A DNA stretch of 64,000 nt from assembly GCA_035771175.1 (NCBI GenBank), contig CM069590.1, positions 58,101,683 to 58,165,682 of the forward strand, written 5' to 3'. The first letter of the stretch is position 1. Every line of letters starts with the position of its first letter. The translations under genes were made by a program, and so were the position numbers. This stretch comes from Paratinospora sagittata (Eukaryota; Streptophyta; Magnoliopsida; Ranunculales; Menispermaceae). Below the pieces are notes generated by a model. That model did not search any database. It was not told the origin of the DNA and saw nothing but the letters and a program-made list of their open reading frames with translations. Shown piece after piece: positions 36,201 through 45,752 of this stretch.

Positions 36201-36350
36201 GTAGTAGATCCTTTTTCGTTATTTATTTATTTATTTTTTTCCTTTTGGGAAAAGAAACAAAGTTTATAGTGGATTTTTTTTTTTTTTGAATCTTTTTCCC
36301 AGGCAAAGGCAAAGTCACAAAAGAAGGCAGAGGCGAAGGCTCACCATTGA
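33222..36350 (+). CDS. ATP synthase subunit e-like small mitochondrial protein
   Basis: Three tiny exons, 33222-33269, 33367-33432 and 36303-36350, give 162 nt and 53 residues in phase 0. The product starts MAPPPGPYSGTSTLAL, has one hydrophobic helix (about residues 14-32) with a GxxxG motif at Gly26/Gly30, and ends in a Lys/Ala-rich tail AKAHH. I recall the Arabidopsis proteins At5g15320 and At3g01130 as nearly identical in this pattern; they are annotated as ATP synthase E chain. Subunit e sits in the inner mitochondrial membrane and, through GxxxG, helps dimerise the Fo sector. All three exons are too short to show up as large reading frames. Intron 2 is about 2.87 kb and contains LINE and SINE traces. 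Confidence 0.85.
34511..34577 (-). mobile_element. Minimal RTE LINE tail insertion with 17 bp TSD
   Basis: A 33 bp LINE tail (34528-34560) is flanked by the perfect direct repeat GAGTGAGGTTCTAGACT at 34511-34527 and 34561-34577. The insert equals the extreme 3' end of the RTE-type elements seen elsewhere in the window. This is the footprint of reverse transcription that stopped almost at once. It lies in intron 2 of the ATP synthase e-like gene. Confidence 0.85.
35580..35765 (+). mobile_element. tRNA-derived SINE-like element
   Basis: The plus strand has a possible A box (GTGATAGCAAGGAACTC) about 35 bases before a B box (AAGTTTGAATCCCACAC), tRNA-like spacing, followed by about 120 bases of body. 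This fits plant tRNA-derived SINEs. It lies in intron 2 of the ATP synthase e-like gene. No target duplication was identified. Confidence 0.4.
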
Positions 36351-36385
36351 AGGAGAGATGAACTTTTGTGATTTCTTATCTAGAA

Positions 36386-36495
36386 AACCAAAGTGGCTAA
36401 GCCATTGGTTAATCATGGCACTCCAATAGTAGTTTTGCAGAACCAAAGTGGCTAAGCCATTGGTTAATCATGGCACTCCAATAGTAGTTTTGCAA
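36386..36495. repeat. 55 bp tandem duplication
   Basis: The unit 36386-36440 (starting AACCAAAGTGGCTAAGCC) is repeated at 36441-36495 with a single mismatch at the last base. It lies in the presumed 3' UTR of the ATP synthase e-like gene, 36 bases after the stop codon. The near identity implies a recent event. Confidence 0.95.
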
Positions 36496-37300
36496 ATTTT
36501 CTGAAGATTTTTTTTTGCTTGATAATCTTGATGGTGAGTCTATCGTCCATTGCGTTGTTTTGAATGCTCGATGCTTCTGATCATCTCTGAATTATGAAAG
36601 TAGTTGTTCAATCATTCACTTCTTCACTAGAGCTGACGCCATATGGTTTGTTCAAGATGGGTTTGTTTTTTTTTTTTTTTTTTTTTGAAAGGGAAACGGA
36701 GAATGTTTGTCTAAGATGGTTAGCATAGCTCAAAACAACTTTTTTCACACATAAGTTGTTATCATCATCATCATTATCTTTTGAGAATGTCTTACATTAT
36801 TTTTTAGCACATTTTACGGTGGGTTCACTTGCCACGAGGCTAGTATGAGAGTGCCAAAAATTGCAGTATTTAATTAATTAAACTTCTAGGTGATGAGCTA
36901 AACTTATTTCTTTTACTACTATGTTAGGTTACACTAAATTCTGAATCACTAACCAAATTCTGTGTTAGAAAAAAAGAGAAAAAGAAAAGAAGAAAAGATG
37001 AACCACAATTTGACATCAAATAATACAGTAGCGCTTCAGAAGAAATGCATCACACCAAATGAACTGAGATGCCTTTAGTCGAAAATGAACCCTCTGCAAA
37101 TGCTAAGATGGTGCACAAAGGGGTCTACAAACTTTCTTTGAATAAATGTCCTAAAATCAATCTTCAACTATTAGGAAAATGATTATATACATGCGTGAGG
37201 CAGCGCAGAAACCACCAGACATACAACTAATACGGGAAAATTGACGACGTACAATGATCTTTACTCACTTAAAAGCCAATATCCAACTTTTTATGGTGAA
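36496..37300. other. Intergenic region between convergent genes
   Basis: Holds the 3' UTRs of the ATP synthase e-like and MSRA5 genes. A poly(T) run lies at 36664-36685. Nothing else is recognised. Confidence 0.4.
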
Positions 37301-40300
37301 CTACAGTTCCCTCAATACAGGCCAACCTTTCTTGAGAATTTCGTCAATCTTTGCATCAATTTGCATTTGGATCTCCGGTGGGCAAAGCTCCGCTGCAAAG
37401 CCATTTAGTTTTGCTGCCAAACTAGATCTTTCCAGCTCCTCTTCCGGCAGATTTCCGATCAGCTGTAAGAGGAATGGATTCCGCTTGAGCTCAAATTTCT
37501 GCCAAGTTTGCAGCAGGTTAAACATTGGTAAAAGCATGGAAAAAGTCATAATGGATACTTCAAAAAATTCTCTTTTGTGACGCACTACACAACCTAGCTC
37601 AAAATTTTACTCCATGAACATATGAAGCTGGAAGCACAGATTCTATGGGCCCCCCTGGACTTGGGACAAAGCCCATGACTAATCCCCTCACCAACTCATT
37701 GGTGTGGGAAGACCCCGTAGCGATCTCCACGAGATTCGAACTCACACTTGCGCCACTAGGCCAACACCGTTGGCAACTCCTAACGAACTAGTTAGACATG
37801 AATAACAAAACTTAATAGAAATACAACCTGATGCTCAGGTTCTGCAGGATAAAATGGCCCCAGTTGTTGAATTTGTGTAGTCACAATGCTACTCCTTAAT
37901 TTTGTCTGCTCTCTTTCTTTGCTTAAAGTGGCCAACCTTGCTTCTTCGGTTCCATTGGTGAAGATTATTGACCTGCCAATACAGCATCTCTCTCTAGCAA
38001 GAACATCATTGACAAAATGTATCAAATTGTTCTTTTGGTGAAGAGTACATTACCTATACTGGTTTCCCACATCAGGGCCTTGTCCAAAAACTTGCCTTGA
38101 ATCATGACTGGCCCAGAAGACATCCAAAAGTTGCCTGAAATTAATTAATTTGGGATCATACTCAATCTGCACAACATTCACAAGAAGAACATGCATGTTT
38201 GCATCAAACATATAAATTTGCAAAATTAAAAGAAATAGCCAAAATGCTAGGGGAAGGAAGGAAGAAAAAAGAACACAAAGAAATGGAAAGACTCATATGT
38301 GGGTTTCATAATGCCATCAACAACAACAATTTAGGGTGCTTTGGAATGGGGAAAAACATCACTGGGAAGAACTCTAAACAACTACCACACTTGACAAGGT
38401 TCAAGTATCAAACTTGGATACAAAAGAAATGACAGCAGAATTATCAATTAGCTAAGTAATCACATTTTACTACAAAAGAAATGATGAGAGATAATCAATT
38501 CTTCAAGTAATAAACAATACAAAAGAAAAGATGTGGATTCATCAATTAACCCAGATTAGCCCCCACTGAGATGACAATCAAGTCAGAGTATATTTTCACT
38601 CTCCAGCAAGTGAACACAAACTAGCAATGCACCCAAGTTGCCCTGAAATCAGCATAGACAATACAGCCTCAAACCCCCACAATTGCAAATTCTACATAAC
38701 CGTAGGACGGAGGCAACATATATGGCTTAGAAACTTACCTTCACCATATTTGGCAACATATATGGCTTGCACAATGCACCTGAGCAGCGAGCATTGTGTA
38801 CATGTTTTAGACAAAACTGATTGTTTATCTAGTTCTTACAGTAGCTAATAGAAAAAAGGTGTACCAAGTGCACAAGGCTCTTGTTGCTATTGGGAGATTT
38901 GTGGAGGAACCCCAAACCCCCCAATTGTAGGGCTCTGTGACCTTTAGGTCACAATGAAGCAACTTCAACCATTGCGCTAAGGCCTATCCTTCAAGGTAGC
39001 TTATTAGTTGCCACAAAATACTATAGACATAAAAAACTCATGAAAGCTCATTAGTTGCAGGGTCTTCATTGTATGTATCCAAACTACCTTAATCTATTTT
39101 CTATCATTTTATCTCCAATTGGGGAACTACTCCTACAATTTCTTGATTATAGTCATTTCTAATTTGTCTTTTAATGTTTTACTTTTACCACATATCCATC
39201 TTAACAAACACATTTCCGTTACACTTAATTTATTTACGTGTTGTTTCTTTATTGCCCAACATTCAGTTTCGTAAAGCATGGGTAGTCGAATAACGAATTT
39301 ATAGAACTTTTTTTTTGTTAGTGGAAACAAACAGTATATTAATAAAGAATAAAATGTACAAAAGACAAACAAGTGCACCAGCAGTACACAGTAGCCCCTC
39401 CCAATCCACAAGAATGCAAAACATACAAGACTAACACAGAAAGGGCAACCCAAGGCACAACCCACTCACAACCAACGTTTACAACAAGTAGGCATTCCAA
39501 TTCAACAACCACCCAGAGAGAGGGATGCCTTTTCCCCAAGAGGAAGCATACACCCAAGAACAAGCTAGAAGCTTGACGTTGTCCCAAAGCCTGTTGCAGT
39601 CCATAGAGGAATCATTGAAGACCCTAGCATTACGCTCCAACCACAAAGACCACAGAGTAGCAAAGAATGCAATTAGCCCAACTTCCCTCTCGAATTTATA
39701 GAATTTTCATTTCAATTTTAATGGGATGCATTGATCGAATAGTACTCCAAAAGCACAACTCCACTTAACCCATCCTAGTTTAACTCTATGATTTACATCT
39801 TCACCTATTTCTCCTTTTTGATGAATAATGGATGCAACTTTTGTTTACAACACCAAACTTTCCAAAACTGAAAACTAACAAAAAAAAATGTAGGCTAATA
39901 CTTTCAGTTGATTTGGTGTTCATTACTAATACATAATCCTTATCTAGAGTGGCGATAGTTCAAATCTCCATATGCCCAAACTAAAATTGCATGTTGGTTA
40001 CCTTGAAATAGAATGATCTCGATACATATGCATTGGGTATCTAGAAGAATCAAATTCCATCATTATTCACCTCTTTTAGATTGTATTCCCATGACAATGT
40101 TTCCCATCCATCAATCAAATCAGCATTGAATCTATGCAAACCCACCCCTTCCCTTCTCCATTGGGGTTCAAAAACTTTATTTGATTTTTCAAAATGATTG
40201 ATTATGTTCCTTTTCTTTTTTGTTTGAGGGTATTTAGGCGTATTAGAGCATCCAACTAGTCCCTCAAGATATTTGCAAACCTCCCAATCCTCAAGATTCC

Positions 40301-40517
40301 CGCTTCATAACCATCACAACAACCTCAAGTTAGTTAGTTGATGATGTTCCAATTAATAAAACACCCCTGTTCTATCTTGTCCACTCAAGATTATATTTAA
40401 GTTTCAAAGCATGATTAACAAGAGGAAATTTATGAAATAACAATAATGTCCCTATATTGTTTGGGAATCATAGCACAAAGTTCTAAGACCTTAGTGGAAA
40501 ACTAAAGAAAACTCCGC

Positions 40518-40548
<31 letters not shown>

Positions 40549-41593
40549 AAAAAGAAAAAGAAAAGGCAAACACACTGACTTTGGTGAATGGAACGCACAA
40601 GAGATCTGATCAAGGAAACAAGTGTAACTATGTCTACACATCTTGCCTAATACAAAATAAATCTCGAACATAGGGATCAAGAGAATGCTGCACCGAAAGC
40701 TATAATGTGCAGTTTTTTCCTTAAGAGATATTTATATGATTAAGGTAGGATTTCAACATCAATCACCACAAAGATTTCAGTAAGTTACTTAACATGGGCT
40801 GATCTTGAGAAAATTCATATACGATTGCTAGAGAATCTCTCTATTTGTGCCTAGCATAATGCTAAATCTTTTGAGTTGATTGACACATGGTATGGATGTA
40901 ACTATATCTCTATGACTTGTGCACAAGGAATTAAAGATCCAACTCGGGAGAGTAAATTTCCAGTTCGATGCAAATATCTACCAACGATGATCAAATTTTT
41001 AACTCACTGCATCGCTAGCAATAAAAAGCTTGAGATATTTATTCCGCCCCATCCAAGAAAATAGAAAATACAGAAAGAAAATCTCTTAATGCGAGTAGTG
41101 GAAGAAGTCAAATCCCTAAAAGCTGATGACAAATAACATCTAGATCTAGTCCTCTCTAATTATATGATCAAAATATTCGAAAGAATTACCACGATTTTTA
41201 ATTAATTACTAAAACACAGATCAATCAAAAGCGGAATTGACAACCACTGCACGGATGTGAAGAAATCAATCTCAAGAGACAACGAAATACCTGAACGGAT
41301 TCGGCATGATCTCTCAAGCTTCTGAACTCAGGATTGAATTTAGATCCTCCGGCGTATCCTGCAGTGGTCCTCACGACGCCGTCCAAACATCCGAACGCAG
41401 CTTCAGATCTCCAGAAGCTACCGAGCGAGAAAACTGCGTTTTTCAGCGGACGATTCGTCGTCGCCTCATTCGTTCGGGCAGGGACCTGATCTGGCAATCT
41501 GATGCTAAGAGCTCCGTCCGGCGTTAGAAAGCTCAGAAGAGCAAACCCTAGAATTACAAGAACCAGATCTCTTTCTGAGAGCTCCCTCTTCAT
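37301..41593 (-). CDS. MSRA5: Peptide methionine sulfoxide reductase A5-like protein
   Basis: Four exons: 41593-41291, 38166-38054, 37972-37828 and 37498-37301; 759 nt, 252 residues, all joins in frame. A hydrophobic segment at about residues 10-24 suggests a signal peptide, so the product probably enters the secretory pathway. The MsrA fold is clear: [34 protein letters not shown], a FWASHD block, [11 protein letters not shown] and a YPAEPEHQ segment. MsrA enzymes reduce methionine-S-sulfoxide using the Cys of GCFW. Here that position is Ser59, as I recall for Arabidopsis MSRA5, so classical catalysis is doubtful. The C-terminal extension [15 protein letters not shown] to GWPVLREL is also A5-like. 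Intron 1 is 3.1 kb with nested LINEs; intron 3 carries a SINE-like element. Confidence 0.93.
37641..37785 (-). mobile_element. SINE-like element in MSRA5 intron 3
   Basis: Read on the minus strand it contains TGGCCTAGTGGC, an A-box match, followed by GAGTTCGAATCTC, a near-perfect RNA polymerase III B box. A GC-richer body then follows (CCCACACCAATGAGTTGG). The spacing between boxes is shorter than in a tRNA, so the head is degenerate. It fills much of the 329-base intron between exons 3 and 4. Confidence 0.5.
38850..38995 (-). mobile_element. SINE-like element in MSRA5 intron 1
   Basis: The minus strand reads CCTTAGCGCAATGGTTGAAG, then TTGCTTCATTGTGACC and AGGTCACAGAGCCC, the head of the same SINE-like family as 14395-14580. 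Its far end contains the GAGCCTTGTGCACTTGGTAC inverse. Boundaries are approximate. Confidence 0.5.
39075..39800 (-). mobile_element. RTE-clade LINE fragment split by a younger LINE
   Basis: The minus-strand pieces 39800-39704 and 39306-39075 join to encode the C-terminal end of an RTE-type reverse transcriptase: [18 protein letters not shown], then a [18 protein letters not shown] block. This is the family's ML-Y-x-ECW...EMxxLRW signature. Frameshifts and stops make it non-functional. It is interrupted by the 39307-39690 insertion and lies in intron 1 of MSRA5. Confidence 0.75.
39307..39690 (-). mobile_element. 5'-truncated L1-type LINE nested in an RTE LINE
   Basis: On the minus strand the ~384 bp insert encodes the end of a plant L1-type LINE protein ([17 protein letters not shown], then ending near a [10 protein letters not shown] stop), a short 3' UTR and a poly(A) tail, seen as T's at 39308-39316. 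It is flanked by the perfect 13 bp direct repeat CGAATTTATAGAA at 39294-39306 and 39691-39703. The duplication proves insertion into the pre-existing RTE copy. Confidence 0.88.
40517..40553. repeat. Poly(C)-poly(A) homopolymer pair
   Basis: A run of about 21 C is directly followed by about 15 A in the first intron of MSRA5. Such runs are unstable and prone to assembly errors; the exact length should not be trusted. The C run could form an i-motif and its complement a G-rich structure. Confidence 0.8.
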
Positions 41594-42253
41594 CGCTTCG
41601 TTGGCTCGTCCGAGAAGACAAAAGCAAAATGTTTCAGATTACAGAAAAAAAAAAAAATGATAAAATTGTGGCGCGGGAACGCGCGTTATTGGTGTTCGAG
41701 AAGACGATCACTACAAATGTTTCGAGATCGAATGCAATACGCCAGTAGTATTGTAGCTTTTTAAGCTTTTTTCTCAGATTTTGTTAAGAATTTTGAGGAA
41801 CGTGACTTCTTGTTCACAATTACAGCTAGTCAGACAAAATAAAATAAAAAGATATAGAAAATATTTACTTAAATCATTTAAATATTTAGTTTTGCTAATT
41901 TGATTTTTTTTCCTTTTGTGACAAAATAAACGTGTGATAATAAGTCATTTAATTTTTAATTTTAATTCTAAAAAATTGTATTAAATAAAGCAATTACAAC
42001 TATGCAGGGTCATATGAGAGGGGTCTCAAAGAACATAAGAGTATGGTGCATCTAAATTAATTACAGACATTTAAAAAGACTATGATCTTATTTGGTACAG
42101 TTTTTACATTAAAAATAAAAAATACTTCTTTTAAATGCAATGTTCAACTCAAAAGCTTGGTCCAGTTTTAGTAAAATGTCAAAAATTACGTTTGTTTTTC
42201 TTTTCTTTTTCTTCTCTTCTTCTTCTACTTCTTTGACGTTAGACCCAAACGAT
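41594..42253. other. Upstream region of MSRA5
   Basis: Contains the presumed promoter of the MSRA5-like gene on the minus strand. It includes a GC-rich patch GTGGCGCGGGAACGCGCG at 41669-41686, which contains an E2F-like TTTSSCGC-related core, otherwise AT-rich. The copia element starts at its far edge. Confidence 0.35.
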
Positions 42254-42990
42254 TATTATGTATAATGTGTGGCTTGGCCATTTTATGGACCTGAAGACTT
42301 TTTATTTTATGAGTTTTTATTTTATTAGTTTTCTTGACTGTATTAGTTTTATGAATTGAGTAAAAAAAATTTTTAGTAAACTAAATCTATAATTCTTTGT
42401 TTAAACCTAGTATTGAAAATTAAAAGATGAGTGAAAATAAAAAGACATTATAATTACTATATTATATTTTTTTAAATTAATAAAAAATTTTATTTTTTGT
42501 GAATGTAAGTGAATCTTTTTTGAATTACGTAAATTTTTATGCGTTATGTGAGCGTGCTCGTATTTGTTTGGTGCATAAATTTTAATAAATTGGTATTAAA
42601 ATGCAGTTTTTTCGTAAAATACAAACACATGTGACGGCTTGAGTACTCGGTGCGGCTGTTGATCGTGGTAGAAAATTTGATTTGGTCATTCAAGCAGCGA
42701 GTTGCATTGTAGTTGCACAGTACAGAATAGAAAAGGAAGAGGGGACATTTGTCTCGGCGGGCGTGAAGGTATGAAATTAAGCACTGTATCTAGTTTTGAC
42801 TTTTCAAACCTAAATAGAAGGTATTATTTATTTTTTTATCTTCTCCCATATAGAAGAAGACAAGTTTTGTGGGTCCCTGTTGGTAGTTTTTGTTTTACTC
42901 TCTGTTACTGCAACGTCAGAGAGAAAAACAAATTTATTTTTTTCGGTTTGATTGCTAAATCGCTCCACACACGGGAAACAATTTAAGGGC

Positions 42991-43590
42991 ATGAGTGTTG
43001 TCAATAGATATATGGCAGATTCTGAAAAACAACATTGGCAAGCAATAAAATAGTTGTTGTTGTATCTTCGAGGTACATTGCATGAAAGATTGGTTTTTTA
43101 GTGGGATAGTGATACAGGTTTACTTATCAGTGGATATATAGATTTTGCTTCTGCTGGTGATTTAGACAAGTGACGTTCTACTATAGGGTATGTGTTTACT
43201 TTGGCAAGTGGTCCTATCAGTTGGAAGTATATGTTACAGACTACAGTTACTTTGTCTACTACTGAGGCATAGTATATGACAGTGACAGAGGCTGTGAATG
43301 AGGCTTTATGGCTCTGAGGTTTGATTGGTGACTTGGGGATTACCCTGGAAAGTGTACCAGTTCATTGCGACAGTCATAGTGTCATTCACTTGGCTAAGAA
43401 CCAAGTGCATCATGCCGGGACCAAGTATATTGATGTTCGTTTCCATTTTGTTCGTGAGATTATCAAATATGGTGAGATTTCTTTACAAAAGATCAGTACC
43501 AATGATAACCCTGTATATATGCTGATAAAGACAGTTCCAACGGTCAAGTTTGAGCATTGCTTGAACTTGATCAATATCTTACAATGTTGA
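42991..43590 (+). pseudogene. Copia RNase H / polyprotein C-terminal remnant
   Basis: One frame gives the C-terminal end of a copia polyprotein: SVVNRYMADSEKQHWQAIK, then DLDK-RSTIGYVFTLASGPISW, LSTTEA, CDSHSVIHLAKNQ, HAGTKYIDVRFHFVREI and KTVPTVKFEHCLNLI. At least five in-frame stops break it, several at positions where relatives have Trp, Arg or Glu. Most are explained by G-to-A or C-to-T changes expected of methylated, silenced DNA. It cannot encode a working enzyme. Confidence 0.88.
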
Positions 43591-43610
43591 GCGCCTCGAG
43601 GGACGCATTT

Positions 43611-45310
43611 TGTAACACCCCGTAGTTTTACTTACATACATACATTGAAGTATGTGTATATCAAAATGTATAATATACGTATAAGTACCTTTAAAGCCAT
43701 GTGTACATGTGTCAAAGGCACTTGAAAATGTCAAAAGTGAGTTCGAAACGTGATTTAAATAAAAATTGATTGATAACACGTGTATGTCTCATGTAGATTG
43801 AGTGTATGAAGAAGAAGAACGAATAAAAAGATATACAATAAAATAAAATAATGAACAGTACTTGAATAAAAGACAAAATAAGTTACTGTTCATAAGTGGG
43901 TACTGTTCACGGAACAGTAAATCAATAAATTAAATGAGTTGCTGAATGAAAGAAAAAAAAAAAAACAAAGAGAAGAACAGACGAAACGAAAGAAGGGAAG
44001 AGAGGAAAAAGAGGGAGAAACGCGAGATTCGCCCGAAATTGGGACCCGTGGTAAGCGATTTTCACTCTATTTCTTCGTGAAATTAATATCTAAGCTAGAT
44101 GTTATGATTCTAGCGGAGTAATTTTTGTTGTGGGAGCCGTTTTAGGGCGTTTTCAACAATTGAGGTTTTGACCCAACGTGAATGAAAACCCGCTAAGAAG
44201 GTTGGAAAACACTCCCTGGACTGTCGGGACTCCGAATATGCGGTTAGATTGAATTTATGTGTGCATTGAAATTTTTATAGCCGTTGAAAGTTTGTTGGAA
44301 TTTAGAGTTTATATTGGAGACCATTCCCGATGAAACTCCAGTTTAAGGCTATATAATGGTAGAATGGACAGTTGCGAGTGCATCGATGCTAATTTCATGA
44401 TTTTGGGATCGTTTGACAATTTTAGTACATATTTACACTTTCGAATGAATAGTGGCGACGTGAACAGTGATGTAAATAGTACTATGATCATATCCAGTGA
44501 ATAAAATGGACTTAGAATCCAATGAAACTCCGGTTTGAGATCATAGAATCATAGAGAACTGAATTCCGGACGTTTTGATGTTAAGAACATGATATTTGGA
44601 TATGCTTTGATATTTTTAGTAAGATATGATAAATAGTGACTCTAATGATAATCTATGGTTAATTTTAGTGTTTAAATTGAGAGCTTAAGTGCATGGATAA
44701 ATGCTCTTGAAGATATATTGACTTAGAAACCCCGTGTAACCACGGTGAGTATAGTTTCCTTGATTTGGTTTTTATATTGCATTGTACACAGATAAACTGT
44801 TTGATTGTATGCATGTTATAGTTATATATAATGCATTGAGTTTTATGCATCATGCAAATTGATTTTAGCAATTGGAGCTTATAATAATGTCATTTCGTGA
44901 GGAATTAGACCTGGATGAGGTTTTGCGAGTCCTCATTGTCAGTAGGTCTGTCCTAACAAGGGTTGCGATCCTTGAAATGACTGTGAATTGGGTAATGAGA
45001 GGGAGATGGTAAAATACATAAGGCCTTTTTGTCACATCCAAGTACACAGCCCACCGCAGTGTCTAGTACCCCCGGGATGTGATGGGTACGCATACCCCAG
45101 CCATTACATACAACATAATATTGTCACATCCCAGTACACAGCCCACCGCAGCGTCTAGTGTGGATAAATGATCCTGGAGGTACTAGACGCTGCGGTGGGC
45201 TGTGTACTGGGATGTGACAATATTATGTAGTATGCAATGGCTGGGGTATGCGTACCCATCACATTCCGGAGTACTAGACACTGTGGTGGGCTGTGTACTG
45301 GGGTATGACA
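43611..45310. mobile_element. Solo LTR (1,700 bp) inserted in the copia element
   Basis: The segment begins TGTAACACCC and ends GGGTATGACA, that is TG...CA ends with matching inverted tips (TGTAACACCC against TGTCATACCC). It is flanked by the perfect pentamer CATTT at 43606-43610 and 45311-45315. Removing it restores continuous copia sequence. No primer site or coding sequence is present, so it is best read as a solo LTR left after recombination between two LTRs, probably of a gypsy-type element judging by size and the TGTAACACCC start. The last 280 bases form a long palindrome. Confidence 0.8.
45031..45309. repeat. Long near-perfect palindrome
   Basis: The arm 45031-45159 is the near-perfect reverse complement of 45182-45309, with a loop of about 22 bases. 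Each arm contains two direct copies of a motif with AGTACACAGCCCACCGCAG, so that motif occurs four times, two in each orientation. It coincides with the 3' end of the solo LTR. Confidence 0.92.
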
Positions 45311-45752
45311 CATTTGGAGATGTTGATTGGCTAGTGGCTAGTGGCTTGTGGTGGTCCTTGCCAAAGTGGAGATTGTTATGTATAATGTGTGGCTCGGCCA
45401 TTTTATGGGCCCGAAGACTTTTTATCTTATTAGTTTCTATTTTATTAGTTTTCTTGACTGTATTGGTTTTCTAGACTGAATAGGAAACTTTTTCAGTCTA
45501 AATTAAAAATTAAGTTTATAGCTCTCTGTATATACCTAGTATTGAAAATTGAGAGATAAGAGTGAAAATTGAGAGACATTGTAAGTATTGTACAAGATTC
45601 TCTCATATTAGTAAAAAATTTCATCTCCCGTGGACATAGACGGATCTTCGCCGAATCACATAAATCTGTGTGCATTCTTCTTGTTGTTTTAATTTATATC
45701 TATGTGTGTGCATGTTTGTGTTTGTTCCGCTACATAAAATTTCAACAACGAC

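Larger units (their letters stand above)
42254..45747 (+). mobile_element. Decayed Ty1-copia LTR retrotransposon
   Basis: A 5' LTR (42254-42587) and a 3' LTR (45374-45747) share TATGTATAATGTGTGGC, GGCCATTTTATGG, TTTATTAGTTTTCTTGACTG and CCTAGTATTGAAAATT. The 3' LTR opens TGTTATG and closes CAACA; the flanking pentamers ACGAT (42249-42253) and ACGAC (45748-45752) look like a decayed target duplication. Just after the 5' LTR, TTGGTATTAAA resembles the initiator-Met tRNA primer site, and AAGTGGAGAT precedes the 3' LTR as polypurine tract. Gag, integrase and reverse transcriptase are missing; only an RNase H remnant survives. A solo LTR is inserted at 43611-45310. Confidence 0.88.

Noticed and set aside
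37730..37765. Possible tRNA gene (TTCGAA B box)
   Set aside because: A-box to B-box spacing is too short and no acceptor or anticodon stem can be folded; treated as SINE-like.
40517..40553. Biological meaning of the poly(C)/poly(A) run
   Set aside because: Homopolymer runs of this kind are common sequencing and assembly artefacts; listed only as a repeat.
45182..45309. CRISPR-like repeats
   Set aside because: Four copies of a motif are present but as inverted pairs within a plant LTR, without regular spacers.
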